NCBI RefSeq assembly: GCF_014467015.1
Contig: NZ_CP058559.1
Location: 3,410,001-3,474,000 of the forward strand
Direction of reading: 5' to 3'
Source: Alkalicella caledoniensis
Lineage (GTDB): Bacteria; Bacillota; Proteinivoracia; Proteinivoracales; Proteinivoracaceae
Length of the DNA: 64,000 bases
Under the pieces are notes generated by a model. That model did not search any database and had not been told where the DNA came from. It saw only the letters and a program-made list of their open reading frames with translations. Of this stretch, positions 40,389 through 50,013 are shown one piece after another (position 1 is the stretch's first letter; every line of letters begins with the position of its first letter). Both the position numbers and the translations under genes were made by a program.

Positions 40389-40473
40389 CCTTTAAACTAA
40401 TCCGAGAGATTAGTAAGGAGTGAACCTATATGATTTAGGGTATACTACTTCTTGCTAAGCAAGAAGTTTTTTT
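40389..40473 (+). promoter_or_regulatory. PyrR binding element 1 with transcription attenuator
   Basis: CCTTTAAA and AGTAAGG flank the stem-loop ACTAAT-CCGAGAG-ATTAGT (40389-40418), the PyrR anti-antiterminator type. Its 3' arm AGTAAGGAGT (40412-40421) can instead pair over 10 bp, with two G-U pairs, with ACTTCTTGCT (40447-40456). That segment is the left arm of the terminator ACTTCTTGC-TAA-GCAAGAAGT plus T7. Uridine-nucleotide-bound PyrR would thus favour termination before uraA. Confidence 0.8.
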
Positions 40474-40494
40474 ATGCCAAAAACATACAGGGAA

Positions 40495-40576
40495 CCTTTA
40501 AACTGGGTCGGGAGCCTAGTAAGGAAGTAATAGTTTCCTTATTCCCCCCTAAGGCTAAAAAAACCTGAGGAGGAAA
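40495..40576 (+). promoter_or_regulatory. PyrR binding element 2 next to the uraA ribosome site
   Basis: A second element with identical CCTTTAAACT and AGTAAGG arms encloses GGGTCGGGAGCC (40495-40524). No T-run terminator follows. TAAGGAA can pair with TTCCTTA (40535-40541) when PyrR is absent. If that pairing is lost, TTTCCTT (40534-40540) can pair with GAGGAAA (40570-40576), which covers the uraA Shine-Dalgarno site. This points to translational control; it is inference from base pairing. Confidence 0.6.
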
Positions 40577-40580
40577 TCAA

Positions 40581-41822
40581 ATGTCAGAGAGAAAATTAAC
40601 ACCCCTTAACATTTTGCCATTATCCATTCAACATTTATTCGCAATGTTCGGTGCAACAATACTTGTACCAGCCCTTACAGGTCTTGATCCATTAGTAGCA
40701 CTATTTACATCAGGTATGGGTACTATTTTATTTGCAATCATAACAAAAGGTAAGGTGCCAGCATACTTAGGATCTTCCTTCGCTTTTATAGCCCCTATTA
40801 TAGTGGTTAGAGATAGCCACTCTATTGCAGTAGCCATGGGAGCATGTGTTGTTGTAGGTTTGGTATATGTAATTGTATCAGCTTTAGTAAAAGTCGTGGG
40901 AACTAAGTTTTTTGAGAAATACTTACCAGCAGTTGTTGTAGGTCCAGTAATTATGACAATTGGTTTGTCTTTAGCAGGTGTTGCTAACGATATGGCTTCA
41001 GGGCACCTACCACTAGCACTTATTACACTATCCATAGTTATTGCCTTCACCATCTTTGGCAAAGGAATGCTTAAAATAATCCCAATACTACTGGGTATAG
41101 CCGGTGGTTATGTAATAGCTTTAATCTTCAACTTCTTGATAGTAAACAACATGGTACCAGAGTTTTTAACAGGAATTATTGGTACAGAAGCAATTTTTGA
41201 TTTTAGTGAACTTGCTAAAACAAGCTGGATGCCAGCACTTCCAAACTTCATTAAACCAGAATTTGAGATATCAGCCATGGTAGCAATAGTACCATTTGCT
41301 ATTGTTACACTAGTAGAGCACTTAGGTGATGTACTGGCTATAGGAAAAACAGTTGAGCAAGATTTCGTTAAGGAACCTGGCTTACACAGAACCATCTTAG
41401 GTGATGGAGTAGCCACCTTATTAGCTGCCTTTGTAGGTGGCCCTCCAAACACAACCTATGGTGAAAATATTGGTGTACTTGCAATCACAAAGGTTAGAGA
41501 ACCTATAGTAGTGCAAGTGGCTGCTTTAATAGTTCTTGTACTAAGTTTCTTGCCAAAATTCGGTGCCTTACTTGCTACAATCCCAGTAGCAGTAATGGGC
41601 GGTATCGTAATACTACTTTTCGGTATGATATCTTCAGTGGGGATTAGAACATTAGTTGATTCTAAAATAGATCTAGCAAACACTAGAAACCTTATCATAG
41701 TATCCTCAATTTTAATATTTGCCTTAAGTGGAATCGAAATATTAGGATTCTACGGAATGGGACTAGGTGCCCTTGTAGGTATATTCTTAAATGCTGTCTT
41801 ACCTGAAAAAGTAAGTAAGTAA
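40581..41822 (+). CDS. uraA: Uracil permease of the NCS2 family
   Basis: The 413-aa transporter has about 12-14 helices and imports uracil with protons. NCS2 signatures are the N-terminal SIQHLFAMFGATILVP, the central EHLGDVLAIG region and GGPPNTTYGENIG. The GAGGAGGAAA ribosome site lies just before the ATG. The tandem PyrR leader strongly supports a pyrimidine substrate. A terminator shared with rqcH follows. Confidence 0.94.
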   Translation: MSERKLTPLNILPLSIQHLFAMFGATILVPALTGLDPLVALFTSGMGTILFAIITKGKVPAYLGSSFAFIAPIIVVRDSHSIAVAMGACVVVGLVYVIVSALVKVVGTKFFEKYLPAVVVGPVIMTIGLSLAGVANDMASGHLPLALITLSIVIAFTIFGKGMLKIIPILLGIAGGYVIALIFNFLIVNNMVPEFLTGIIGTEAIFDFSELAKTSWMPALPNFIKPEFEISAMVAIVPFAIVTLVEHLGDVLAIGKTVEQDFVKEPGLHRTILGDGVATLLAAFVGGPPNTTYGENIGVLAITKVREPIVVQVAALIVLVLSFLPKFGALLATIPVAVMGGIVILLFGMISSVGIRTLVDSKIDLANTRNLIIVSSILIFALSGIEILGFYGMGLGALVGIFLNAVLPEKVSK

Positions 41823-41840
41823 TATAATATAATAGTAAAA

Positions 41841-41866
41841 AAAATAACCCGTGAGGGTTATTTTTT
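41841..41866. terminator. Bidirectional terminator between uraA and rqcH
   Basis: AAAATAACCC-GTGA-GGGTTATTTTTT, with A and T tracts on both sides, lies between the two converging genes and reaches the rqcH stop codon. Confidence 0.85.
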
Positions 41867-43616
41867 ATGTTCTCTCCATCTTTACAATATTTTCTTCAGA
41901 AGGTGTCACAAACAAAGTTTTATACTCAACATAATTTACCATTCCTGGTTTTGCCCCTTTGGGTTTAAAAACATTTTTTACTTCTGTGTAGTCCACTGGT
42001 ACATTAGAAGACAATTTACCTTTGCTATAGTATGCGGCGAGGAGGGCTGCCTCGTATAAGGTGTTCTCGGGAGCCCTGGAGCCATCTTTTATGATGACAT
42101 GACTACCAGGTATGCCTTTAACATGGAACCATACATCATCCTTTTTAGCCACTCTCAGAGTAAGTTGGTCGTTTTGTTTATTATTTCTACCAACTAAAAT
42201 AGTAAATCCATCACTGGATATATAGTTTAATGGTTTTGACTCCTCAGGAGTCTTTTTTTGATTTTGGCCATTTTTAAATCCCTTTTCCACTTTGTGTTTA
42301 ACATAACCCTCTTTTTCAAGTTCTTTTTCTATTTCTAATAAGCCTATTCTATCGGTATTAGTTTCAACATACAAAATCAAAGACTCTAGGTACAAGATTT
42401 CTTCATTTACTTTATTTAAGTTGTCTTGTACTATGGCAAGTCCCCTTTTTGCCTTAGAGTATTTTTTATAGTAATACTGACTATTTTGTATGGGGTTTAG
42501 GCTTGGATCGAGCTTTATTGTCTCGGTTTGAGAAGTAAAATAATTAATTACATCTATACTAGTCATTCCCTTTTTTATGAAGTGTAAGTTTGCCATTAGT
42601 AAATCACCTATGTCTTTAAAGTGATTGCTATTTGTGTAAAGGTCTAAATCCTTATTTAGAGTTTTTTGCTTTTTTTGTAACTTCTTAAGACTTTGGTTTA
42701 TGACTTTGTTAAGAATAGATTTGGTTCTATTTATAATATCTATTGACTCTTTGGTATCGTAAAATTCCCTGACTAAATCCATAAATGAAGTGTGTTCTTG
42801 ACTTTTAATTTTCCCATTTAGATGATCCAGTTGCATACAATAAAAGTCTTTCAACATTCCTTTACTGTCAATGAACATTATAGGTTTAAACTTTATATTC
42901 TGGAGAAAATCTTTATATTTATCTATTATAACACCTATTTTATTATCATCTAACTTGCCTAAGGGTTCATTTTCTAAAGAGTACTTGTATAAAAATTCCT
43001 TTACTAGTATTGGGCTAGCCTTTGGAAAGTACTTAACTATAACTTTGTCGAGGTTTAAGTTCTCATCACCTAGTGATCTAATCATGAACTCTTTGGTATT
43101 CAAATTACCTTCTGACAATTTTAATTGAGCAGGTGGGAGCGAGTACTGTCCACCTACTTTGAGCTCTCTAACGGATGACTGGATAGGCTTTAGCAGCCCT
43201 AATACTTCAAGTGTGTCTACCTGATAAAATACTACATTACTATGTTTCCCCATGATTTCAAAGGAAAGTATCCATTTAGCAACATTGCCATTTGGATGCC
43301 TTCCTTGAAAGACAAAATTTATTATCCTCTCATTTTCCACAACATTTACTTCTAGGATTTTGCTGCCTATGAGGTATTTCCTTAACAACATACAAAATGC
43401 AGGAGGATTACTGGGGTTTTCCGTAGATTTTTTTGTTATTCTAAAGTGTGTATTTTCAGCACCTGAATCAAGTCTTAAAAAAACTGTTTCGCCAGGTTTT
43501 CTAATAGAAAACAATAGCTCTAAGCTACGGGGTTGGTATATCTTATCTACCCTTGAATTTATTAAATCGTTACTTACTTCACTTACATATTTATTTAAAA
43601 ACAAAATATCTAGCAT
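41865..43616 (-). CDS. rqcH: RqcH, NFACT-family ribosome quality control factor
   Basis: The 583-aa protein has an N-terminal NFACT-N domain, a central helical/coiled-coil region (about 280-440) and a C-terminal NFACT-R domain with DDVWFHVKGIPGSHVII. RqcH binds obstructed 50S subunits and adds alanine tails to stalled peptides. The same family was also described as fibronectin-binding. GGGGG precedes the ATG. It diverges from the Ca2+-ATPase gene. Confidence 0.93.
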   Translation of the reverse strand: MLDILFLNKYVSEVSNDLINSRVDKIYQPRSLELLFSIRKPGETVFLRLDSGAENTHFRITKKSTENPSNPPAFCMLLRKYLIGSKILEVNVVENERIINFVFQGRHPNGNVAKWILSFEIMGKHSNVVFYQVDTLEVLGLLKPIQSSVRELKVGGQYSLPPAQLKLSEGNLNTKEFMIRSLGDENLNLDKVIVKYFPKASPILVKEFLYKYSLENEPLGKLDDNKIGVIIDKYKDFLQNIKFKPIMFIDSKGMLKDFYCMQLDHLNGKIKSQEHTSFMDLVREFYDTKESIDIINRTKSILNKVINQSLKKLQKKQKTLNKDLDLYTNSNHFKDIGDLLMANLHFIKKGMTSIDVINYFTSQTETIKLDPSLNPIQNSQYYYKKYSKAKRGLAIVQDNLNKVNEEILYLESLILYVETNTDRIGLLEIEKELEKEGYVKHKVEKGFKNGQNQKKTPEESKPLNYISSDGFTILVGRNNKQNDQLTLRVAKKDDVWFHVKGIPGSHVIIKDGSRAPENTLYEAALLAAYYSKGKLSSNVPVDYTEVKNVFKPKGAKPGMVNYVEYKTLFVTPSEENIVKMERT

Positions 43617-43753
43617 ATAATTTGCCCCCTTTATCTTTAGTTTAGCTAAATTTGGTTATTTAGTCAAAACATATGTAAAACGTGAAAGTTAAGTATTATT
43701 TTCTAAGTTATTGCATAAAAATTTTGTAGTAAACAAAAGGAGGTGTATAAGAG

Positions 43754-46459
43754 GTGTTAGACCTTTCTTTAAAGGAAATACAATCCAAATTAGTGACAGA
43801 CTTTGAAAGGGGATTAAACTCTAAACAGCACCAGCAAAGATTAAAAAAAGATGGTGAAAATATATTACAAAAAACCCATAGTATCTCGCCCATTAGTATA
43901 TTTTTAAGTCAGTTTAAAGATGCAATGGTGTTGGTATTGTTAATGGCAACTCTTATTTCAGGTATCTTAGGCGAAATATACGATGGTATAACAATTGTAA
44001 TAATCATTATGCTTAATGCAGTTCTTGGCTTCATCCAGGAATACAAAGCAGAAAAATCATTACAGGCCCTTTCAAAACTTACAGCACCTAAAACTAAAGT
44101 TATACGGGATGGAAAAACAGTTAATGTGGATACAAAAGAATTAGTTGTAGGGGACATAGTTTTACTGAGTAGTGGAGATAAGGTCCCAGCGGATCTTAGA
44201 ATTATTGAAGAATATTCACTGGAGGTTGACGAATCTGCCCTTACTGGCGAATCGGTACCTGTAGTAAAAGACGCCACAAAAATGGTCGATGGAATAAATA
44301 TAGCTGATGCTGTAAATTCATGTTTTAAAGGAACATCTGTTACTAAAGGTAGAGGAAAAGGTGTGGTTGTGGCCACTGGAATGGATACAGCCATGGGGCA
44401 AATTGCAGATATGATTCAAACAGCGGGAAATGAGCCTACACCCCTCCAAATAAGACTTGCACAGTTGGGTAAGATTTTGGTAACAATTTGCCTTATTGTC
44501 AGTGTCTTAGTGGTTCTCGTTGGTATATGGCGTGGTGAAGATATCTATAAAATGTTCCTAGCAGGTGTAAGTCTCGCAGTTGCTGCCATACCAGAAGGTT
44601 TGCCTGCTATAGTTACAGTGTGCTTAGCTATTGGTGTACAAAGGATGTTAAGAAGGAGGGCAATTGTTCGGAAGCTACCTGCCGTTGAGACCCTAGGTTG
44701 TGCAACAGTTGTGTGTAGCGATAAGACAGGTACCCTTACCCAAAATAAAATGACAGTTGAAAAGGTGTACTTTGATAACAGCAATATCGAGGTAACAGGT
44801 AATGGGTATGAACCTAGAGGTCAGCTATTTTTAAAAAATCAAACTGTAAGTACAGAAAATAAAATCTTAGAAAAATTAATGGAAATAGCGGTGTTGTGCA
44901 ATAATGCCACTCTACATAAAAAGGAAATTCCTATTAAGGGTATGTTTAGAAAAGGTAAAGACAACTGGTCAATTGATGGAGATCCAACAGAAGGGGCGTT
45001 ATTAGTTTTAGGAGCAAAGACTGGGTGGTGGAAAGAGAAACTCTTAACTAACTATAAAATATTTAAGGAATTCCCCTTTGATTCATCTAGAAAAATGATG
45101 AGTGTAGTTGTTGATAAGGGAGCAAGTAAATTTACACTTACAAAGGGTGCCCCTGATATTGTTTTAGATAAATGTACTAAAATTCTTGAAAAGGGCATAG
45201 AACAGCCTCTAACAGAATCAAAAAAAGAAACCATCAAAAGGGTAATTGAGGATTATGGTAAAGAAGGATATAGAAACATAGCATTAAGCTATAATACTTA
45301 TACTAACGACTATTCAGTTGAAAGCAATATGATATTTGTGGGTGTCTGCGCCATATCTGACCCCCCTAGGCCAGAGGTTTTTAGTGCTGTTGAAAAGTGC
45401 AAGAGAGCAGGAATAAAAACAGTTATGATCACTGGTGATCATAAGGATACTGCCACTGCCATAGCTAGACAACTTAAAATTCTACCTGAATATGGAAAGG
45501 TGCTGACAGGAATAGATATGTCTAGTATGAGTTTTGAGGAATTAAAAGAGGTAGTGGATGAAGTTTATGTCTATGCTAGAGTTCTACCGGAACATAAACT
45601 TAAAATTGTTAAAGCACTTAAAGCAATAGGTCACACCGTTGCAATGACTGGGGATGGGATAAATGACGGTCCAGCCATAAAAGAGGCAGATATAGGAATA
45701 GCAATGGGTATAACGGGTACTGAAGTAACAAAAGAGGCTGCATCCCTAATACTAACAGACGATAACTTCGCAACAATTGTTGAAGCTGTTGAAGAAGGAA
45801 GAAGTATTTATGATAATATTAGAAAATTTATACGTTTTTTGCTCTCGTGTAATATTGGTGAGATAATGACTATGCTATTGGCAATGCTTATGGGCTTGCC
45901 ACTACCTTTAAAGCCTATTCAAATACTGTGGGTCAATCTAGCAACAGATGGGTTGCCTGCAATGGCCCTGGGGTTAGAAAAAGCTGAAAAAGGTATCATG
46001 GAGAGAAAACCCCGGGGTAAAAATGAAAGTATTTTTTCTAGGGGGTTAGACTTTAAGATATTTAGTAGGGGGATGTTAATAGGGTTTATTACCCTTACCA
46101 TGTTCATCATTGGCTATAGAAAATCAATGGGTGATATAGAATTTGCAAGAACCATGGCCTTTGCAACACTTATATGTGCACAGTTGTTCCATGTATTCGA
46201 TTGTAAGAGTGAAGACAAGTCCATATTTGAAATAAACATTTTTAGTAATTTGTATTTAGTCTTTGCAGTGCTTTCATCATCAGTTCTTATGCTTATTGTA
46301 ATTTATCTACCAAGCTTACAAGGGGTATTCTCAACTAAACCCTTAGAGTTAACAGATTGGTTATGGATTGTCTGTATAGTTTGTATACCTTATGCAATCC
46401 AAATGATAAAATTAATACTACTGTTTGTATTCAAACCCAAAGCTGTAACTACAAAGTGA
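43754..46459 (+). CDS. P-type cation ATPase, probably Ca2+-transporting (SERCA/PMR1 type)
   Basis: The 901-aa P2-type ATPase has an N-terminal cation-ATPase domain, actuator motif TGES (164-167), helix-4 motif PEGLPAIVT, phosphorylation site DKTGT (Asp323) and hinge MTGDGINDGPA. PEGLP and the helix-6 LWVNLATDGLPA segment fit calcium pumps, although Mn2+ is possible. It starts with GTG about 10 nt after AAAGGAGG. It is a single-gene unit ending in a terminator. Confidence 0.93.
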   Translation: MLDLSLKEIQSKLVTDFERGLNSKQHQQRLKKDGENILQKTHSISPISIFLSQFKDAMVLVLLMATLISGILGEIYDGITIVIIIMLNAVLGFIQEYKAEKSLQALSKLTAPKTKVIRDGKTVNVDTKELVVGDIVLLSSGDKVPADLRIIEEYSLEVDESALTGESVPVVKDATKMVDGINIADAVNSCFKGTSVTKGRGKGVVVATGMDTAMGQIADMIQTAGNEPTPLQIRLAQLGKILVTICLIVSVLVVLVGIWRGEDIYKMFLAGVSLAVAAIPEGLPAIVTVCLAIGVQRMLRRRAIVRKLPAVETLGCATVVCSDKTGTLTQNKMTVEKVYFDNSNIEVTGNGYEPRGQLFLKNQTVSTENKILEKLMEIAVLCNNATLHKKEIPIKGMFRKGKDNWSIDGDPTEGALLVLGAKTGWWKEKLLTNYKIFKEFPFDSSRKMMSVVVDKGASKFTLTKGAPDIVLDKCTKILEKGIEQPLTESKKETIKRVIEDYGKEGYRNIALSYNTYTNDYSVESNMIFVGVCAISDPPRPEVFSAVEKCKRAGIKTVMITGDHKDTATAIARQLKILPEYGKVLTGIDMSSMSFEELKEVVDEVYVYARVLPEHKLKIVKALKAIGHTVAMTGDGINDGPAIKEADIGIAMGITGTEVTKEAASLILTDDNFATIVEAVEEGRSIYDNIRKFIRFLLSCNIGEIMTMLLAMLMGLPLPLKPIQILWVNLATDGLPAMALGLEKAEKGIMERKPRGKNESIFSRGLDFKIFSRGMLIGFITLTMFIIGYRKSMGDIEFARTMAFATLICAQLFHVFDCKSEDKSIFEINIFSNLYLVFAVLSSSVLMLIVIYLPSLQGVFSTKPLELTDWLWIVCIVCIPYAIQMIKLILLFVFKPKAVTTK

Positions 46460-46477
46460 ATACTAAAAATATAAAAT

Positions 46478-46505
46478 GAGTAGCCTTGGTTGGCTGCTCT
46501 TTTTA
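46478..46505 (+). terminator. Terminator after the P-type ATPase
   Basis: GAGTAGCC (46478-46485) and GGCTGCTC (46492-46499) pair over 8 bp with one G-T wobble, followed by TTTTT. Confidence 0.85.
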
Positions 46506-46591
46506 TATGAAAAAAAGTCAAAAAATTTAGCACTACAAAATGGCCAGTCTTTTATAAAAACGAGCAAAAACGTAGAATTTAGAGAAATAGC

Positions 46592-46620
46592 TTGAATTTT
46601 TGAGATTTATTGGTTAAAAT
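46592..46620 (+). promoter_or_regulatory. Promoter of the yicC operon
   Basis: TTGAAT, a 17-bp spacer and TAAAAT, 26 bp before the yicC start. Confidence 0.6.
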
Positions 46621-46646
46621 TATCAAGAGGGTGGTGAAACTATATA

Positions 46647-47525
46647 ATGATACGTAGTATGACAGGATTTTCAAGACAAATAGTAGAAATTGCAAGTGAA
46701 ACAGTGACAATTGAAATAAAAAGTGTTAACAATCGATATTTAGATATCGTTGTAAAGATGCCTGACGACTTTTCTTTTATAGAAGAAGAAATCAAATCTG
46801 TGGTAAGAAAATCAGTTAAAAGAGGAAGAATAGATATCAAACTGAAATGGAAAAATAATTTGGGCTCCTCGGGTCAAGAAATAAACAAAGAATTATTAAT
46901 TCACTTGGTAAATCAAAGCAGGCTTGTAGCAGAGGAATTAAATATGGATGCACCCACTAACATAGATAGATTATTGCTAGTTAATGGAGTGGTAACTGAT
47001 AAAAAGGTTGTTATAGAAGAAAACTTTATTAAAGAAAGCATTATAAGTTCTCTTAAAACAGGACTTAAGGAATTTAATTCTATGAGATTTGACGAAGGGC
47101 AAAGATTGAAAGAGGATATAGAGTATAGATTAAATGTAATAAGGGAATTATTAGCAGGTATAAAGGATAGTCAAAACACTGTAGTGGAAGAATACAGAGA
47201 AAAACTAGGTCAAAGAGTCAGCAAATTGAAAACCGAGGGTCTAGAATTTGACGAATCTAGATTGCTTAGTGAAATTGCACTATTCGCTGAGAGATGCAGC
47301 ATAACAGAAGAAATAGTACGTCTTGAAAGTCATCTGATTGAATTTGTAAAAACAGTAAATACGGGTGATTCTGTGGGAAGAAAATTAGACTTTTTATTAC
47401 AAGAGATAAACAGGGAAGTAAACACCATAGGCTCAAAGGCAAATAATTATAACATAGCTAAAATAGTTGTAGATATCAAAGGTGAGGCTGAAAAGATTAG
47501 GGAACAAATACAAAACATTGAATAA
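46647..47525 (+). CDS. yloC: YicC/YloC-family endoribonuclease
   Basis: The 292-aa protein begins [11 protein letters not shown] and contains [14 protein letters not shown] and the C-terminal DUF1732 segment [18 protein letters not shown] (partly variable). Members cleave RNA; E. coli YicC affects sRNA RyhB stability. It heads the yloC-remA-gmk-rpoZ-coaBC-priA run typical of Firmicutes. A GAGGGTGGTG site precedes the ATG. Confidence 0.93.
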   Translation: MIRSMTGFSRQIVEIASETVTIEIKSVNNRYLDIVVKMPDDFSFIEEEIKSVVRKSVKRGRIDIKLKWKNNLGSSGQEINKELLIHLVNQSRLVAEELNMDAPTNIDRLLLVNGVVTDKKVVIEENFIKESIISSLKTGLKEFNSMRFDEGQRLKEDIEYRLNVIRELLAGIKDSQNTVVEEYREKLGQRVSKLKTEGLEFDESRLLSEIALFAERCSITEEIVRLESHLIEFVKTVNTGDSVGRKLDFLLQEINREVNTIGSKANNYNIAKIVVDIKGEAEKIREQIQNIE

Positions 47526-47568
47526 GAATGAACTACATAGATATTTTGAGAGAGACGGAGGTAACGAA

Positions 47569-47850
47569 ATGGATATTAAATTAATTAATATAGGATTTGG
47601 CAACATAGTATCAGCAAATAGAATTGTGGCTATAGTCAGTCCTGAGTCAGCTCCTATTAAAAGAATAATACAAGAAGCAAGGGATAAGGGTATGCTTATT
47701 GATGCAACTTATGGTAGAAGGACACGGGCTGTTGTTATTACAGACAGTGAACATATTATTCTTTCTGCTGTTCAGCCAGAAACCGTGGCACAAAGACTGC
47801 AATCTAAAGAATCAAACCAAAGTAATGATCAGAGTCAAGAGGAAGAATAG
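47569..47850 (+). CDS. remA: RemA/DUF370 family DNA-binding regulator
   Basis: The 93-aa protein begins [20 protein letters not shown], the RemA signature, and contains [14 protein letters not shown] and a [11 protein letters not shown] stretch. RemA forms DNA-wrapping rings and regulates matrix and osmoprotection genes in B. subtilis; targets here are unknown. The ATG at 47569 follows CGGAGGTAA; a longer in-frame reading overlaps yicC without a site. The acidic, polar tail is slightly longer than usual. Confidence 0.93.
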   Translation: MDIKLINIGFGNIVSANRIVAIVSPESAPIKRIIQEARDKGMLIDATYGRRTRAVVITDSEHIILSAVQPETVAQRLQSKESNQSNDQSQEEE

Positions 47851-47864
47851 GGAGAGGATATGAT

Positions 47865-48470
47865 ATGTCACAAGAAGGATTACTATTAGTAGTTTCTGGA
47901 CCATCAGGAGCAGGAAAAGGGACAGTATGCAAATCATTACTCCAAAAATGTAGTGAAATAAAATACTCAACTTCTGTTACAACAAGGAAACCCCGAAAGG
48001 GAGAAGAACATGGAGTAAATTATTTTTTCACATCTGTGGAAGAGTTTCAAGACATGATAAAAAATAACCAGCTCTTAGAATGGGCTAAGGTTTATGATAA
48101 CTATTATGGAACTCCAACTGAATTTGTTATAGAGACTCTAAAATCTGGGCAAGATGTTATATTGGAGATTGATGTTGAAGGTGCAAAGCAAATATTTAAA
48201 AACTTTCCTAATGGGGTCTTTATATTTTTGTTACCACCGTCCATGGAAGAATTAGCAAGCAGAATATACAAACGTGGCACTGACTCAAAAGAGGTTATAG
48301 AAAAAAGGCTAGCCGCTGCCCAAGGTGAGATAGACCAGCTTATAAACTATAACTATGTTGTGCTAAACGATGAAGTTGAAAAAGCAACTGAAAAAATCCA
48401 ATCAATCATAATTGCTGAAAAATGCAAGGTAAACCGAAATAAAGTCCTTAAGGAGGAATATTGGAAATGA
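47865..48470 (+). CDS. gmk: Guanylate kinase
   Basis: The 201-aa enzyme phosphorylates GMP to GDP. The P-loop SGPSGAGKGT lies at residues 11-20, followed by STSVTTRKPRKGE and the GMP-binding GVNYFF segment. The TGA stop overlaps the rpoZ ATG. Confidence 0.96.
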   Translation: MSQEGLLLVVSGPSGAGKGTVCKSLLQKCSEIKYSTSVTTRKPRKGEEHGVNYFFTSVEEFQDMIKNNQLLEWAKVYDNYYGTPTEFVIETLKSGQDVILEIDVEGAKQIFKNFPNGVFIFLLPPSMEELASRIYKRGTDSKEVIEKRLAAAQGEIDQLINYNYVVLNDEVEKATEKIQSIIIAEKCKVNRNKVLKEEYWK

Positions 48471-48676
48471 TATACCCATCAATTGATAAACTGTTAACTA
48501 AGGTAGACAATAAATACAGTCTAGTGGTTATAGCCGCTAGAAGATCCCGTGAACTTTTGGCAGGTAGCGAAAAACTATTGGAAAGTAGGGGTAAGAAAAC
48601 AGTAGGAACCGCTCTTGAAGAGGTTATGGGTGATAAAATAACTTATAGACGCCTTGTAGAAAATAAACTTAAGTAG
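48467..48676 (+). CDS. rpoZ: RNA polymerase omega subunit
   Basis: The 69-aa protein begins MIYPSIDKLLTKVDNKYSLV and has the omega motif AARRSREL. It stabilises the beta' subunit. AGGAGG lies 10 nt before this ATG; an in-frame TTG at 48461 is only 4 nt away and less likely. It follows gmk as in most Firmicutes. Confidence 0.94.
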   Translation: MIYPSIDKLLTKVDNKYSLVVIAARRSRELLAGSEKLLESRGKKTVGTALEEVMGDKITYRRLVENKLK

Positions 48677-48686
48677 GGAGAATGTT

Positions 48687-49889
48687 ATGGGGAAAAGAGG
48701 AACAGTGGTCCTAGGTGTTACAGGAGGTATTGCTGCTTATAAAGCTGCAGATTTAGTCAGTAAGCTAAAGAAGGCTGACTTTGATGTTTTTGTAATACTA
48801 ACTAAACACGGGAGGGAATTTGTCACAGAAACAACTTTCCAATCCCTTTCTCAAAATCAGGTTTATATGGATATGTTCAATCTTCCACAGTGGAATACTG
48901 AGCATATTGCCCTTGCTAAAAGAGCAGAACTATTTATTGTTGCTCCAGCAACAGCTAATGTCATTGGAAAAGTTTCTACAGGGATTGCCGATGACTTACT
49001 TACAACCACAATTATGGCTACAAAAGCACCTGTTGTATTTGCTCCTGCCATGAACACCAATATGTATGAAAATCCTATAGTACAAAGAAATATCCTAGAT
49101 CTTAAAGGCTTAGGGTATTGCTTTATTGAGCCTAACGCTGGAAGATTAGCCTGTGGTGATGTGGGTAAAGGAAAAATGGCAGAACCTCAACAAATACTTG
49201 ATTATGTTGAGGATTTCTTTGATAAAAGTGAAAAGCCTAAACCCTTAAATGGCAAAAAAATATTAATTACTGCGGGACCCACAAGGGAAGCCATAGATCC
49301 ATTTCGTTATATAACAAACTATTCCAGTGGAAAAATGGGCTACGCCTTGGCTATAGAAGCAGTAAATTTAGGCGCCCAGGTGACTTTGATAAGTGGACCT
49401 ACAAATTTAGAAGTTCCTAAAAATGTAAACTACTATCCTATAACTTCTGCAACTCAGATGCACGAGAAGGTTATTGAAAAGTTCACTGACACAGATATAG
49501 TTATCATGGCTGCAGCTGTTTCTGACTACAGACCTAAGGATTACAGCAAAAATAAGCTTAAAAAGGAAACATTTAATTCCATAGAACTGGCTAAGAACAC
49601 TGATATACTTATGGAACTTGGCAAAAATAAAAAAGGAAAGATTTTAGTGGGTTTTGCTGCTGAATCAATAAATCTAAAGGAATACGCTTTGGAAAAGCTG
49701 AAAAAGAAAAACCTAGACATGATAGTGGTAAATGAAATCGGTAAAGAAGAATCGGGATTTAACGCAGATACCAATAAAATCGCGATCATTGAAGATAATG
49801 GGATAATAGAGGAGTTGCCATTGTTAACAAAATCACAATGTGCCAATGAAATTCTTAAAAAAATTATTCAAAAAATACAACAAGACTGA
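48687..49889 (+). CDS. coaBC: CoaBC, phosphopantothenoylcysteine synthetase/decarboxylase
   Basis: The 400-aa bifunctional enzyme performs two steps of coenzyme A synthesis. The N-terminal flavoprotein decarboxylase half contains GVTGGIAAYKA, the active-site HIALAKRA region, and PAMNTNMYENP. The C-terminal synthetase half begins ITAGPTREAIDPFRYI near residue 192. A GGGAG site precedes the ATG. The terminator stem starts within the last codons. Confidence 0.95.
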   Translation: MGKRGTVVLGVTGGIAAYKAADLVSKLKKADFDVFVILTKHGREFVTETTFQSLSQNQVYMDMFNLPQWNTEHIALAKRAELFIVAPATANVIGKVSTGIADDLLTTTIMATKAPVVFAPAMNTNMYENPIVQRNILDLKGLGYCFIEPNAGRLACGDVGKGKMAEPQQILDYVEDFFDKSEKPKPLNGKKILITAGPTREAIDPFRYITNYSSGKMGYALAIEAVNLGAQVTLISGPTNLEVPKNVNYYPITSATQMHEKVIEKFTDTDIVIMAAAVSDYRPKDYSKNKLKKETFNSIELAKNTDILMELGKNKKGKILVGFAAESINLKEYALEKLKKKNLDMIVVNEIGKEESGFNADTNKIAIIEDNGIIEELPLLTKSQCANEILKKIIQKIQQD

Positions 49890-49909
49890 TATATCTTGTT
49901 GTATTTTTT
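49873..49909 (+). terminator. Terminator overlapping the coaBC 3' end
   Basis: AAATACAACAAG (49873-49884) and CTTGTTGTATTT (49895-49906) form a 12-bp stem with a 10-nt loop and a T-run. Confidence 0.85.
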
Positions 49910-50013
49910 ATTGGAAGTTTATTTTTTCACATTGCAGGATTTAGGCACTTTTTTCGCTAATACTTTAATATAATATAACAAATAAAAGAAAATTCCGAAT
50001 AGGAGGAATAAAC

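Noticed and set aside
40412-40438. Two-codon leader ORF (ATG ATT TAG) after AAGGAG in the uraA leader
   Set aside because: The AAGGAG is already explained as the 3' arm of the PyrR element, and a two-codon ORF is easily met by chance.
43620-43753. Metal riboswitch or M-box in the gap between rqcH and the P-type ATPase gene
   Set aside because: The 130 bp are A/T-rich with no extended conserved stem; only the ribosome site is clear.
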